Source of the DNA: Pseudomonadota bacterium
GTDB taxonomy: Bacteria > Pseudomonadota > Gammaproteobacteria > Steroidobacterales > Steroidobacteraceae
Length of the DNA stretch: 64,000 nucleotides
Direction of reading: 5' to 3'
Assembly: GCA_025355105.1 (NCBI GenBank)
Contig: JANYAE010000052.1
Coordinates: 186,001 to 250,000 of the forward strand
The notes under the pieces were generated by a model, which was not told the DNA's origin, searched no databases, and saw only the letters and a program-made list of their open reading frames with translations. Made by a program: the position numbers and the translations under genes. This document shows, piece after piece, positions 1-9,006 of this stretch. Positions within the stretch are counted from its first letter, which is position 1; every line of letters begins with the position of its first letter.

Positions 1-401
1 GCCAGCTGCGCGATGCAGACCTGCGCGCCGGCGCCGTCGGTGACGGCGATTTCCCACAACTGATTTCTCGGCTGCACCCAGAGCGGGCGAGCCCGGCCCC
101 GCAGCGGTCCATGGCCGACCGGGCCCGCGTGCTGCAGGTGCAGCACCTGGCCGAGACAGGCCTGGCGGGTCAAGTCGACGCACATGGTGGCACCGACGCT
201 GGCAAGCGTCTCGGCGAGGATCGCGATCGCGCCCGGATCGAGCGTCCCCTCAGGTGTGCGCGTCCGCTGGTCGAGCGGCAGCGATCCTTCGAGCCAGTCC
301 TCGCCGATGGCGGTGAAGGTGACGCCGATGTGCCCCGGCGCCGTCGGCTGGCTGAACGCGGCCATCTCGGCGAGCGTGATCGGCGAAACCCAGGCAGGCA
401 T
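1..401 (-). CDS. PaaI-family hotdog thioesterase, 3' end outside window
   Basis: The frame is open from an ATG at 401 to the left edge, so about 133 residues are visible and the C-terminus is missing. The order of elements fits a PaaI-type acyl-CoA thioesterase: an early GHIGVTFTAIGEDWLEGSLP strand pair, then RTPEGTLDPGAIAILAET (the helix region that in PaaI proteins carries the catalytic acid, here Asp or Glu), then a late strand QLWEIAVTDGAGAQVCIAQL. Such enzymes hydrolyse acyl-CoA thioesters in the cytoplasm. The usual family length is about 130-150 residues, so only a few residues are lost. It follows the alpha/beta hydrolase at 445-1233 on the same strand by 43 nt and could be its operon partner. 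The substrate cannot be read from the sequence. Confidence 0.75.
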   Translation of the reverse strand, partial: MPAWVSPITLAEMAAFSQPTAPGHIGVTFTAIGEDWLEGSLPLDQRTRTPEGTLDPGAIAILAETLASVGATMCVDLTRQACLGQVLHLQHAGPVGHGPLRGRARPLWVQPRNQLWEIAVTDGAGAQVCIAQL

Positions 402-444
402 CGGTGACCGCTCCGCGGGAGGAGTGCCGACGATATCTCAATTC

Positions 445-1233
445 TCAGGCAGGTGCCGGCCGCAGCCTGAGGCGCGCGACGAGGCGTTGCGATGCGGCCA
501 GCACGGCAGCCGGCTGGTCGCGATGAGGCGAGTGGCGGCAGGCGTTCAGTACCAGCAGCTCGGTGGTCGGCACGGCGCGCGCGATGCTCTTGATCTGCTC
601 GAGTGTCGCGTATTCGTCATCGGTGCCCTGGATCGCCAGCACCGGCGCCGTGATCGCGGGGAGGAGTTGCTCGATGTTCCAGCCACGAAAGGCGGGATCC
701 AGCCAGGTGCGGTTCCAGCCCCAGAAGACCGCATCCACGTCGTCGTGATAGCCCGCGAGCAGGCTGCGCAGGCCTGCGTTCAGGTACGCGCTCCTGGCGT
801 TCGCGAGACCGGCGATGGTGACGTCTTCCACCTTGACGTGCGGCGCGATCGCGACCACGCCGGCGACAGCCGCGGGACGTTGCGCGGCGTGAATGAGCGC
901 GATCGTCGCGCCGTCGCTGTGTCCGTAGAGCAGCGGCCTCTCGATCCGGAATTCGTCGAGCAACGCCGGCAGCCAGCGGCGCGATTCCTCGAAGTGGTAG
1001 TCCGCCGTCGGCGGCGTATCGCGAGGCGATGAGCGTCCGTGACCGATGCGCGAGTAGGCGAGAACCCGGCAGCCGGTCGCAGCGGCGAGGCGCTCCGGGA
1101 AGTCCTTCCACATCGCGATCGAACCGAGGCCCTCGTGCAGCAAGACGATGTCCGGCCCGGTGCCGGCCGGCGGTCCCGCGAAGCGGCATTCGATACGCCG
1201 ACCGTCGATGACGATGAATTCGGGCCCGTTCAT
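445..1233 (-). CDS. Alpha/beta hydrolase
   Basis: This 262-residue protein has a complete alpha/beta-hydrolase layout: oxyanion region LLHEGLGS near residue 31, nucleophile elbow GHSDG with Ser106, acid in GTDDEY near 205, and a C-terminal CRHSPHRD with the probable catalytic His at 234 or 237. It has no signal peptide, so it is likely cytoplasmic. A GTG at 1275 would extend it by 14 residues; I prefer the ATG at 1233 because the conserved fold begins just after it. It lies 59 nt downstream of the amidohydrolase at 1293-2927 and 43 nt upstream of the thioesterase, all on the minus strand. The specificity (ester, lactone or C-C bond) cannot be assigned. Confidence 0.8.
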   Translation of the reverse strand: MNGPEFIVIDGRRIECRFAGPPAGTGPDIVLLHEGLGSIAMWKDFPERLAAATGCRVLAYSRIGHGRSSPRDTPPTADYHFEESRRWLPALLDEFRIERPLLYGHSDGATIALIHAAQRPAAVAGVVAIAPHVKVEDVTIAGLANARSAYLNAGLRSLLAGYHDDVDAVFWGWNRTWLDPAFRGWNIEQLLPAITAPVLAIQGTDDEYATLEQIKSIARAVPTTELLVLNACRHSPHRDQPAAVLAASQRLVARLRLRPAPA

Positions 1234-1292
1234 CAGCTGCTCAGGCACCGGTCCCGGCGCTGATCGCCACGCCACGGGCCGGCACCCGGAGA

Positions 1293-2927
1293 TCAGCGCT
1301 TGGCACAGCGCTCCTCCGGCGGTCGCCTGACGATCGGGCGTCCCGCCGCGATGCCCGTCGCTTGGCCGCGATCGACCGCCAGGCGTCCGTTGACCAGCAG
1401 GGCCACGACGCCCGTCGCGAGCCGCCTCGGATGCAGGTAGTCCGCCCTCGCGCGGAAACGCGCCGGGTCGAGGATGACCACGTCGGCGAAGTCCCCCGCA
1501 CGCAAGTGTCCCCGCCGGGCGATGCCGAGCAGGTCCGCGGTTCGACCCGTGCTGCCGTTGATGAACTCGGCAACCGAGAGCGTGTGCTTCTCGAGGACGT
1601 AGGTGGCGTACTTGCGTGGGTAGGTGCCGTACATGCGCGGATGGCCGGTGCTGCCATCGCTGCTGGTGACTACCCAGGGCTGTCGCATGAAAAGCTCGAT
1701 ATCCCGGTCCGCCATGTTGAAGGAAATGGCCGGTGTGTCGTCGGGTTGCCCGCGCATGATCCGCAGCGCCGCGTCAACCGGGTCCAGGCCCCAGTCGGCG
1801 GCGATCGCCGCGAGCCGCCTGCCGGACCACGGCTGGCCTGCCGCCACCGGCATCAGCGACTCCGCACCGCCGCGGCGGCGGAGGTTGTCGGCCATTTCGC
1901 CCCGCAGTCGGTCCGCGAGGGCGGCGTCGGCCAAGCGGGCGAGCATCCGCCGGCGTCCGCCCTCGAACGCCCAGCGTGGCACGAGCGACGCCTCGAGCGA
2001 GCTTCCGGAGGCATCCCACGGATACTGGTCCGCGGTTACGTCCTGCCCGCGCGCGCGTGCCGCGTCGATGAGCGCGGTCACCTCCGGCGCCTTCCCCTGC
2101 ACGTCGACGCCGAGCGCCTTGATGTGGGCGATATGCACTGGTAGCCGGCCCTCCTGCCCGATCCGAATCGCCTCCTCGACGGCGGCGATCAGGCCGACGC
2201 CGTAGGAGGACTCGTCGCGCAGATGCGAATCGTAGATTCCGCCGCGGATCGCCGCCTCGCCTGCCAGGGCGATGATCTCCTCGGTGGTCGCGAAGCTCTG
2301 CGGCGGATAGAAGAGGCCCGTCGACAGGCCCATCGCGCCATCACAAAGGCCCCGCGCCACCAGTGTCTGCATGCGGCCGAGCTCGGCTGGTGTCGGCGCA
2401 CGCGCCGCCGCCCCGAGTACGCGCTCGCGGACGGCGCCGAAGCCGACGTAGGCGCCGACGTTCACGCCGGCCGGCCGTCGCTCGAGCGCGCGGAAGAAAC
2501 GCGCGACGTCGGTCGGCGCGCCGGGCGGACCGGCGCCGTCGACGCCGACGAGCACCGTCGACACGCCTTGCATCAGCCACGGCAGCACGAGCCGCGCGCG
2601 GGCGTCGACGGCCCTGATGAACTCGTCGGGGTGTCCGTGCGGGTCGATGAAGCCGGGTGCGACGATCAGGCCCGCCGCGTCGAGCACGCGGCCTGCGCGG
2701 AAGCGCCGGTCACCGCCAGCGCCGACGTAGACGATCCGCTCACCGGCGATGACGACATCGCCGGCGAGCGGCTCGGCGGACGCGCCGTCGTAGACCGTGC
2801 CGCCGCGAATGAGCAGGTCGGCAGCGGGCGTGACGGCCTGGCCTGGCTGAGCGCCGAGGATCAGCGACGCGGCGGCGATTGCAGCGAGGCGCAGGGCCGG
2901 GACCGCGCGGCCGTCGTGCCACGGCAT
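1293..2927 (-). CDS. N-acyl-D-amino-acid deacylase family amidohydrolase, exported
   Basis: The product is 544 residues and begins with a basic segment and a hydrophobic stretch (ALRLAAIAAASLIL, about 11-24), consistent with a signal peptide. The mature part starts ADLLIRGGTVYDG, typical of the amidohydrolase/urease-like fold. The metal-binding HxH is in GFIDPHGHPDEF (His97, His99). A later HIAHIKALG segment and the general plan match the D-aminoacylase (N-acyl-D-amino-acid deacylase) family, which releases fatty acid or acetate from N-acyl-D-amino acids. The ATG overlaps the stop of the upstream SDR (TGATG), so the two are probably translated together. A GTG codon directly precedes the ATG. 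The exact substrate is not predictable. Confidence 0.8.
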   Translation of the reverse strand: MPWHDGRAVPALRLAAIAAASLILGAQPGQAVTPAADLLIRGGTVYDGASAEPLAGDVVIAGERIVYVGAGGDRRFRAGRVLDAAGLIVAPGFIDPHGHPDEFIRAVDARARLVLPWLMQGVSTVLVGVDGAGPPGAPTDVARFFRALERRPAGVNVGAYVGFGAVRERVLGAAARAPTPAELGRMQTLVARGLCDGAMGLSTGLFYPPQSFATTEEIIALAGEAAIRGGIYDSHLRDESSYGVGLIAAVEEAIRIGQEGRLPVHIAHIKALGVDVQGKAPEVTALIDAARARGQDVTADQYPWDASGSSLEASLVPRWAFEGGRRRMLARLADAALADRLRGEMADNLRRRGGAESLMPVAAGQPWSGRRLAAIAADWGLDPVDAALRIMRGQPDDTPAISFNMADRDIELFMRQPWVVTSSDGSTGHPRMYGTYPRKYATYVLEKHTLSVAEFINGSTGRTADLLGIARRGHLRAGDFADVVILDPARFRARADYLHPRRLATGVVALLVNGRLAVDRGQATGIAAGRPIVRRPPEERCAKR

Positions 2928-3745
2928 CACTTGAGCCCGTAGGTGTCGCGGATCAGGAACTCGGCAAGCGCCTGCGGCAGGAACGGGCGGGCGGCAACGA
3001 AGCCCCGTTGCACTAGCGTCGCCCGCGGGTAGTGCAGTGCCGGCCGGCGCGCCGCCAGAATCGTCCGGACGGCATCGACGACCGGCGACAGCTGGTCGTT
3101 CGCCTGCTCGTCCCGCGCCATCCGCGCGATCGCCGTCGCGCAGATTGCGTGGTAGGGCGACGAGGCCGTCGAGGCGACTGTCATGCGCCGGTTGGCCGTG
3201 AAGCCGGTCGCGAAGTCACCGGGCTCGATCATCGACACCGAAATTCCGAACGGTCTCAGCTCCATTCGCAGCGACTCGCTGTAGGCCTCGATCGCGAACT
3301 TAGTGGCGCTGTAGAAGCCCTGAAACGGCAGCGGCACGTGACCGGCCAGCGAACTCATGTTGATGATGTGGCCGCTGCGCTGTGCGCGCAGCTGCGGCAG
3401 GACCGCCCGACACACGCGATGCGTACCGAAGAAGTTCGTCTCGAACTGCAGTCGAGCCTCCTCGACCGTCGTGTCCTCGATCGCCCCTGCGATCCCCATG
3501 CCGGCGTTGTTCACGACGGCGTCGATCCTGCCGGCCGCCTGCATGACGTTCGCGACCCCCGTGGCCACGGAATCATCGCGCGTGACGTCGAGTTCGATCG
3601 TCGCGAAGGTCGGTGGCGGGCCTGGCCGCGGCGCACGGATCGTGCCGAACACTCGGTGCCCGTCCGCAGCGAGTGCCCCGCAGATCGCCTTGCCGAAGCC
3701 CGAGCTTGCGCCGGTGACGAGCACGACCAGCGGATCAGCCTTCAT
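2927..3745 (-). CDS. SDR family oxidoreductase
   Basis: A classical short-chain dehydrogenase of 272 residues. It has the nucleotide-binding TGASSGFGKA (11-20), the NNAG motif (79-82), catalytic Ser near 131 (INMSS), and YSATK with Tyr145 and Lys149, so the catalytic set is complete. The hydrophobic Phe/Met-rich region after NNAG resembles the retinol dehydrogenase/17-beta-HSD-like classical SDRs. It ends in a TGATG overlap with the deacylase gene and begins 59 nt after the HD-domain gene. It probably reduces or oxidises a hydrophobic alcohol/ketone with NAD(P)H. The substrate is unknown. Confidence 0.8.
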   Translation of the reverse strand: MKADPLVVLVTGASSGFGKAICGALAADGHRVFGTIRAPRPGPPPTFATIELDVTRDDSVATGVANVMQAAGRIDAVVNNAGMGIAGAIEDTTVEEARLQFETNFFGTHRVCRAVLPQLRAQRSGHIINMSSLAGHVPLPFQGFYSATKFAIEAYSESLRMELRPFGISVSMIEPGDFATGFTANRRMTVASTASSPYHAICATAIARMARDEQANDQLSPVVDAVRTILAARRPALHYPRATLVQRGFVAARPFLPQALAEFLIRDTYGLK

Positions 3746-3804
3746 GATCAGGTCCTCGCGGTTGCCGCGCGCCAGCCGCCCGCCCGCTGCCGAGCGTCGC
3801 GCGC

Positions 3805-4491
3805 TTACAGTTCCTTGACGTCGGCGGATTCGCGGCGCAGCTGCCTCAGAAACCGACGAAGCTCGTCGGCGAGCGGGCCGGCGCGGCTGCGGCCCGCCTT
3901 CGAGAGCACGCGCGACGGGACCTGCGCGAGGTTGTCATCCAGCATCTTGACTGCCGCCGGTCCGTTCGGATCGCCGCCGTTGGCGTCGACGAGGCCGAAG
4001 ATCCGCGCCACGCCAATGGCGCCAAGCCAGTCGAGCGCGTCCGCGTCGTGCAGGTACAGCGCCTCGGCGCCGGCCGGGTCGCGGTCGAACATGTGCGTGC
4101 GGATGGCGCCGCGCACTGCCTCGATCTTCGCCATCGGGAAGCCGGTGCCGGCGAGAACGCTGTCGACGATGCGCGCGGCCTCGTCGGCGTGGTCGACCTC
4201 GGGCTTCTCGTAGGGCGCAAAGGCCGCCATGTCGTGCAGGAACGCGGCCGCGTAGAGCACGTCGTCGTCGAACTCCACGCCGTCGTCGTGCGCAAGGCGA
4301 CGTGCCAGCCGGTAGTCGCGCAGCGAGTGGGAGTACCCCCACGCGGGGTTCTTGAAGTGCTGCGCGGCGAACTGGCGCACGGTCTCGTGCCAGTCCCCGG
4401 CCGGCCGGTCCGCAGCCGTCGCTTCGCCGGCCTGCAGCAACACGGCCAGCGCGGTGGCCAGCGCCGTCAAAGATCCGCGAAAGTATCCCAT
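3805..4491 (-). CDS. HD-domain phosphohydrolase-like protein with signal peptide
   Basis: This 228-residue protein starts with MGYFRGSLTALATALAVLLQ followed by an AxA-type site (EATAADR), a convincing signal peptide. The mature part has an HD-type metal site: His55 (YSHSLRDY), the His86-Asp87 pair (AFLHDM) and a distal Asp at 149 or 151 (LHDADALDW). HD enzymes are usually cytoplasmic phosphohydrolases for nucleotides or phosphorylated metabolites, so a periplasmic location is unusual. The gene sits between the MEST-like hydrolase and the SDR, all on the minus strand. The motif assignment is firm; the substrate is not. Confidence 0.75.
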   Translation of the reverse strand: MGYFRGSLTALATALAVLLQAGEATAADRPAGDWHETVRQFAAQHFKNPAWGYSHSLRDYRLARRLAHDDGVEFDDDVLYAAAFLHDMAAFAPYEKPEVDHADEAARIVDSVLAGTGFPMAKIEAVRGAIRTHMFDRDPAGAEALYLHDADALDWLGAIGVARIFGLVDANGGDPNGPAAVKMLDDNLAQVPSRVLSKAGRSRAGPLADELRRFLRQLRRESADVKEL

Positions 4492-4573
4492 CAGATGTTC
4501 TCCATCGGCCGGCTGGCGAGGGCCGCCATTCTGACGAGCGCCGCCGTCCGAGGCAATTTCTGAGCCGCGCGCA

Positions 4574-5464
4574 TCAGGTCGGCGCGGGGCGAGCGGAGGC
4601 GGCGCAGAACGCCCGCAGCGCCGCCGCGAGGACGTCGGCCGGCGCTTCGAGCTGGGGGTAGTGGCCGATGCCCGGCAGTTCCAGCACCGACGCCGCCGGT
4701 ACGAGCTCGCGGAAGCGCACCACCATGTGGCCGCCGGAAATCGGATCCGCGGTGCCGTCGATCAGCAGGATCGGCACCGGCGTTCGCTGCAATGCGCCGA
4801 CCCAGCGCGTGCGCTGCGCGCGGCGTTCGTCGATGTAGCGGATCAGGCGCGGCATCGCGCGCCGGCCGTGGTCGCGCGCCAGGAGGTACCAGAACGCGTC
4901 GATCTCGACCTCATCCGGCGGCGTCCGGCCGCCAAAGATCCGGCGCATCGTCCTGCCGATGCCCTCGCGGCTCATCGCGCGCGCGATGAGCGGGCCGAGT
5001 GGCGAGCGCAGCAGTCGCTGTGCGAGGACCGGCCGGTGAGTCTCCGGGAACAGGCCGCCGTTCAGCAGCACGACGGACCGCAGCTGCACCGGGCATTGCT
5101 CCTCGATCGCCCGTGCCAGAAGCTCCTGCGCCACCGTGTCGCCGTAGTCGTGCGCCAGCACGAACGTCTCGCGCGTGCCGGTCTCGGCCAGTGCTGCGAG
5201 GCACAGGTCCGCCTGCTCGGCGATCCGGTAGTCGTGGTGCTGTGGCTTGGCCGAGAAGCCGAAGCCGAGCAGGTCCGGCGCGACGAGCGTGAAGTGTCGC
5301 GCGAGCTCGGGCCACAGCTTGCACCAGTCCCAGCCCGCGGTCGGGAAGCCGTGTATCAGCAGCAGTGCCGGGCCGTGGCCTCCGATCCGCACGAACACCT
5401 CGTGGCCACGGAAGCGCAGCGTCCGTCCAGTCGCGCGCCATTCGTCCGGCGAGGGCAGTGGCAT
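4574..5464 (-). CDS. MEST-like alpha/beta hydrolase (Asp nucleophile)
   Basis: The 296-residue product has the alpha/beta-hydrolase oxyanion motif [13 protein letters not shown] (near 36-48), [14 protein letters not shown], and a nucleophile elbow [13 protein letters not shown] with Asp106 instead of Ser. The HDYGD elbow is typical of the MEST/PEG1 branch close to haloalkane dehalogenases and epoxide hydrolases. The distal acid is likely in [12 protein letters not shown] and the catalytic His in [11 protein letters not shown]. Upstream of the ATG at 5464 the frame stays open for more than 1 kb, but that extension lies antisense to the enolase-superfamily gene and has no family match. Epoxide, haloalkane or ester substrates are possible. 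Confidence 0.82.
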   Translation of the reverse strand: MPLPSPDEWRATGRTLRFRGHEVFVRIGGHGPALLLIHGFPTAGWDWCKLWPELARHFTLVAPDLLGFGFSAKPQHHDYRIAEQADLCLAALAETGTRETFVLAHDYGDTVAQELLARAIEEQCPVQLRSVVLLNGGLFPETHRPVLAQRLLRSPLGPLIARAMSREGIGRTMRRIFGGRTPPDEVEIDAFWYLLARDHGRRAMPRLIRYIDERRAQRTRWVGALQRTPVPILLIDGTADPISGGHMVVRFRELVPAASVLELPGIGHYPQLEAPADVLAAALRAFCAASARPAPT

Positions 5465-5617
5465 CGCGGGTCCTGTCTGGAGCGCCAAGGGCGGAGCGTG
5501 GCCGGGGCTGCAAGCCGGCCGGTCCGGTGCGACACGAGGCCCCGCGCCACGGTGCCCGGCTTGCCGGCCGCGCGCAAGCCTGCCATGGTGCGGCGAGCTC
5601 AGCGGAGTGTCGTCACG

Positions 5618-6721
5618 ATGCGGATCACGCGGATCAGGGCCTACCAGGTGGACCTGCCGCTGCGGGAGGGCAGTTACAACTGGTCCGGCGGCAACGCCGT
5701 GAGCCTGTTCGACTCCACAGTCGTCGCCATCGACACCGACGGCGGGCTGACGGGCTACGGCGAGGTCTGCCCGCTCGGGCCGGCATACCTGCCGGCCTAC
5801 GCCGCGGGTGCTCGCGCCGGCATCGCGGCACTCGCGCCCCGGCTCATCGGTGAGGACCCGCGCGAGCTCGCGCGCATCAACCAGACGATGGACGCCGCGA
5901 TGCGCGGCCACCCGTACGTCAAGTCGGCGCTCGACATGGCCTGCTGGGACCTGCTCGGCAAGGCGGCGGCGCTGCCGGTCTGCACGCTGCTCGGCGGGCG
6001 CTACGGCGAGAGCTTCGCGCTTTACCGGGCGATCTCGCAGCAGTCGCCCGCGGACATGGCGCGCAGCGTTGCAGGCTACCGCGCCGAGGGCTACACCAAG
6101 TTCCAGCTCAAGGTCGGCGGTGATCCTGATACCGACATCGATCGGGTGCACGCCGTGCGCGGCTGCCTTGCGCGCGGCGACGTGCTGATCGCGGACGCCA
6201 ACACGGGCTGGCGGCAGCATGAGGCGGTGCGCATTTGCCAGGCGCTGCGTGACGTAGACGTCTACATCGAGCAGCCCTGCGCGACCTATGAGGAGTGCCT
6301 CGCGGTCCGGCGGCTCTGCACCCGGCCGTTCGTGCTCGACGAGGTCATCGACTCGCTCGGCGTCGTCGTGCGAGGCGTCGCCGACCTCGCGATGGACGTC
6401 GTCAACCTCAAGATCTCGAAGGTCGGCGGGCTGACGAAGGCGCGGCAGATCCGCGACCTGTGCGTCTCGCTGGGCATCGCGATGACGATCGAAGACACGT
6501 GGGGCGGCGATATCGTGACCGCGGCGATCGCCCATCTCGCACACAGCACGCCGCCGGAGTTCCTGTTCTCATCGACCGACTTCAACAGCTATCTGACCGT
6601 GAGCATCGCGGACGGAAGCCCGCAGCGGGTGAACGGCCGGCTCTCCGCGTCCACCGCCCCGGGCCTCGGCATCACGCCGAGGCACTCGGTGCTCGGCGCC
6701 GCCGTCCTCGACGTCCGCTAG
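5618..6721 (+). CDS. Mandelate racemase / muconate-lactonizing enzyme family protein
   Basis: This enolase-superfamily enzyme of 367 residues has the N-terminal capping domain ([31 protein letters not shown]) and the barrel with metal ligands Asp193 (ADANTGW), Glu218 (IEQPC) and Asp241 (LDEV). Lys165 (FQLKVGG) and Lys265 (NLKISKVGG) face each other as acid/base residues; the first Lys of the usual KxK is replaced by Gln163. The [10 protein letters not shown] style fits the branch containing hydroxyproline-betaine epimerases and cis-3-hydroxyproline dehydratases. The ATG at 5618 is chosen because the family domain begins there. It is transcribed divergently from the MEST-like hydrolase with a 153-nt gap. 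Confidence 0.85.
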   Translation: MRITRIRAYQVDLPLREGSYNWSGGNAVSLFDSTVVAIDTDGGLTGYGEVCPLGPAYLPAYAAGARAGIAALAPRLIGEDPRELARINQTMDAAMRGHPYVKSALDMACWDLLGKAAALPVCTLLGGRYGESFALYRAISQQSPADMARSVAGYRAEGYTKFQLKVGGDPDTDIDRVHAVRGCLARGDVLIADANTGWRQHEAVRICQALRDVDVYIEQPCATYEECLAVRRLCTRPFVLDEVIDSLGVVVRGVADLAMDVVNLKISKVGGLTKARQIRDLCVSLGIAMTIEDTWGGDIVTAAIAHLAHSTPPEFLFSSTDFNSYLTVSIADGSPQRVNGRLSASTAPGLGITPRHSVLGAAVLDVR

Positions 6722-7385
6722 CCAGCCGCCACCCACGCGATCAGGAGCTCGACCAGCCCGCGGCCGCGATATTCCTGGATCAACTGGTGGCCGGCCGGAA
6801 CAGCAGGGCCCGCGTCCGGTGGTCGAGCGCGATCGCCCGCTGTATTCGATCCTTTGCGTACCGACCGGCGGCGGGGCGTCGCCGGCCGGTTGACGCCGAT
6901 GCGGTCGCTGCACGGTGGCCGCTGCGCCAGCGGGGAACGCCTGGGTGTCCCCCACGCTGCCTGTGATGTAGACCTGCGCCGGCGCACGCTCGGCGTGCGC
7001 CGCGGCATCGCTGGCGCCCAGCTTGATCGCCCGTTGATGGCGCCAGTGGTGCGGCGAACGGTATCGTCGGTGAAGCGGCTGCAGAACTCACGGCCGAGCG
7101 GCCATCGGCCCAAAATCGCTGCGCTTGATGGCGGCTGTGCGCTCGCGGCCGCGCCAGTGCGAGCTTTGGCTGCAACGCTGAAGCGACGTCGTGATCGCCG
7201 ATGGGCAGTCTCTGCGTCTCGACGCCGGCGATGGTCGCGGAGCGCTTCGCGCGTGGCAACCGACTCACGCCGCCCAGGCCTGCCGGGGCTCCCGGAGACG
7301 CCAGCACCGCGCTCGGCGCTGCCGTTCACCGCTCACCCCGCCATCGGCGGCCGTGCGAGTCGATCTCGGTTGGCCGCGGGCGTGA
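6722..7385. other. 664-nt stretch with no convincing gene
   Basis: Both strands carry open frames of 100-200 codons here, but none has a recognisable domain, and all are Arg/Ala/Pro-rich in the way of GC-driven chance frames. The stretch lies between two convergent genes. It contains a short GC-rich inverted repeat around 6980-7005. It could be the remains of a decayed gene, but I could not reconstruct one. Confidence 0.5.
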
Positions 7386-7739
7386 CTACTTCGTGACTCT
7401 GGTCGCGAACCAGATCTGCGGTGCGCCCTTGACGCCGGCCTTCTCCATCGCGGCCTTCAGCTCCGGCGAGGCGACGAACGCCTTGGCCTGATCGAGGCTG
7501 TGGAAGACGTGCGTCACGGTGACGTCGTTGGGGCTGTCGGCGGACTGATAGACCGCCTGCGACACGACACCCAGCTTCTTCTGCGTGGTGCGGAAGCCGT
7601 CGTAGGATTTCTTCCACGTGGCGTAGTCCGCGACCTCGTGGCGGACGAACAGCTGGACATCCGCGGCGAGCGCCGGAGTCGCGGCACACAGCATTCCGAA
7701 TCCGAGCAGACCCGCAGCCAGCACTGATTTCGCGTTCAT
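7386..7739 (-). CDS. Exported dimeric alpha/beta-barrel (ABM-like) protein
   Basis: A 117-residue protein with a clear signal peptide (MNAKSVLAAGLLGFGMLCAA, ending ALA-A near residue 25). The mature part resembles a ferredoxin-like dimeric barrel: VQLFVRHEVADYATWKKSYD, then VSQAVYQSADSPNDVTVTHV and FHSLDQAKAFVASPELKAAM. That pattern is typical of small antibiotic-biosynthesis-monooxygenase-like or DUF3764-like proteins. No cofactor motif is visible. It has its own short upstream region (7740-7847) and is probably monocistronic. The function is unknown. Confidence 0.75.
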   Translation of the reverse strand: MNAKSVLAAGLLGFGMLCAATPALAADVQLFVRHEVADYATWKKSYDGFRTTQKKLGVVSQAVYQSADSPNDVTVTHVFHSLDQAKAFVASPELKAAMEKAGVKGAPQIWFATRVTK

Positions 7740-7847
7740 GGGTTTCCTTGTATTTGGTGATCTGCGCCGGCCCGTGGCCGGCGTCGACGAGAGGGGAGCG
7801 CCGGGACTATAGCATCGCGCACAGGCGACCTCGCAGTCGACTCGAGA

Positions 7848-8459
7848 TCAGGCGCCGCGTCGCCCGAGCATCTGCACGACCGCGCTGCGGCCGCCGTGGC
7901 CGCGACCTTCGCACACGTCGCGTTGCCGCTCGACGGCGATAGCGAACTCCAGGCCGACGAGTTCCGCGCGCAGTGCCGCGAGCGACGGCAGCAGGTCGAG
8001 GGTCTTCGGGCCGCCGGTGTCGAGGCGCAGCTGCTCCGGCGTGTAGGCCTCGAGCAGGAAGACGCCGCCCGGCCGAAGCGCCGCGGCCACGTCGCGGTAC
8101 ACGCGGGCACGCAACGGCAGCGCGAGGTGGCACCAGATCGAGATGATCCCGTCCCACGCGCCACGGCCGAGCTCGAAGTCTGCCAGATCCGCGTGCAGGG
8201 TCTCGATCCGAACGCCGTGCCGCGTCGCGAGCCGCTCGGCCTTCGCAAGGCCGACGGCGGACGCATCGAGCGCGACGACATCGTGGCCCAAGCCGGCGAG
8301 AAATACGGCGTTGCGACCCTCGCCCTCGCCAACGCAGAGCACCCGCCCACCTGACGGCAGTGCGGCGGCCTGCTCGCGCAGGAAATCGTTTGGCTGCGTG
8401 CCGTACACGTAGTCGGCGCCACCGTAGCGCTGGTCCCAGTGATTGCCCGCCGAGCGCAC
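7848..8459 (-). CDS. Class I SAM-dependent methyltransferase (TehB-like)
   Basis: The 203-residue protein starts NHWDQRYGGADYVYGTQPND, an N-terminus seen in small TehB/thiol-methyltransferase-like enzymes. Motif I is RVLCVGEGEGRNAVFLAGLG (about 39-58), followed by VVALDASAVGLAKAERLA and a motif IV-like DGIISIWCHLALPLR, then the post-motif ALRPGGVFLLEAY. It probably methylates a small molecule in the cytoplasm. The ATG at 8459 is 10 nt after the OsmC stop, which implies a joint transcript with osmC. Confidence 0.85.
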   Translation of the reverse strand: MRSAGNHWDQRYGGADYVYGTQPNDFLREQAAALPSGGRVLCVGEGEGRNAVFLAGLGHDVVALDASAVGLAKAERLATRHGVRIETLHADLADFELGRGAWDGIISIWCHLALPLRARVYRDVAAALRPGGVFLLEAYTPEQLRLDTGGPKTLDLLPSLAALRAELVGLEFAIAVERQRDVCEGRGHGGRSAVVQMLGRRGA

Positions 8460-8469
8460 CTGGACGCGC

Positions 8470-8916
8470 TCAGGCGCGGGCCGCGGCGGCCACGACCTTG
8501 GTGTGCAGGCTGCGCTCGCCGCGCAGCGAGTTGGCGATCAGGCAGAAGTGCTCGGCCTTCTCGAGCAGCTGCCGCGCCTTGGCATCGTCGGTACCGGGCG
8601 CGACGGTCAGCGTTGCCTGGGTCTCGAACCGCGAGAACTGCGTGACGCCGTCCACCTTGTCGAGCGTCGCCGTCACCTCGCACTCGAGGCGGACCCAGTC
8701 GAGCCTTGCCGGGCGGCTGATCGCCCTGAATGTCAGGATGAAGCAGTTCGCGACCGCGGCGGTCAGCAACGTTTCGGGCGACCAGTAGCCCTCCGGCCCA
8801 TCAAACTGCGGTGGCGGCGTGGTGGCGATGGCCGGCGCGGTCGGCGAGGTGACCGGCACCGGGCCCGCCGGCTCGCCGCTCGCGCCGGCGGTGTAGACGT
8901 GGGGGTAGGGATGCAT
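8470..8916 (-). CDS. OsmC family protein
   Basis: This 148-residue protein has the OsmC fold signature: GYWSPETLLTAAVANCFILTF with the peroxidatic Cys58, and HFCLIANSL with the second Cys125. OsmC/Ohr proteins reduce organic hydroperoxides with thiol help. The N-terminal piece (YTAGASGEPAGPVPVTS) resembles the OsmC-like branch that binds other ligands more than Ohr itself. It is followed 10 nt later by the methyltransferase and preceded by a GC-rich inverted-repeat region at 8955-9006. Confidence 0.85.
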   Translation of the reverse strand: MHPYPHVYTAGASGEPAGPVPVTSPTAPAIATTPPPQFDGPEGYWSPETLLTAAVANCFILTFRAISRPARLDWVRLECEVTATLDKVDGVTQFSRFETQATLTVAPGTDDAKARQLLEKAEHFCLIANSLRGERSLHTKVVAAAARA

Positions 8917-8954
8917 GAGCGATTCTCCCGATGGCGTCTGCCGCCCGAATGGGG

Positions 8955-9006
8955 CCTCCGGACGCCGGCTTCAACGGCAGATGCGGACGCGCTTCGCGTC
9001 CGGAGG
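8955..9006 (-). promoter_or_regulatory. Mutually exclusive inverted repeats upstream of the OsmC gene
   Basis: CCTCCGGACGC (8955-8965) is an exact inverted copy of GCGTCCGGAGG (8996-9006). The latter arm overlaps a tighter hairpin, CGGACGCG-CTT-CGCGTCCG (8984-9002). Read as minus-strand RNA, the first segment can pair with either partner, like an attenuator or riboregulator. It lies between the YeiH stop and the OsmC start. No U-tract follows either hairpin, so a terminator role is unproven. Confidence 0.35.

Noticed and set aside
1540-1556. tRNA T-loop-like GGTTCGAC
   Set aside because: It lies inside the deacylase gene and has no acceptor stem or anticodon arm around it; no tRNA was found in the window.
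4661-5617. Upstream extension of the enolase-superfamily frame
   Set aside because: It lies antisense to the MEST-like hydrolase and shows no conserved sequence; the family N-terminus begins at 5618.
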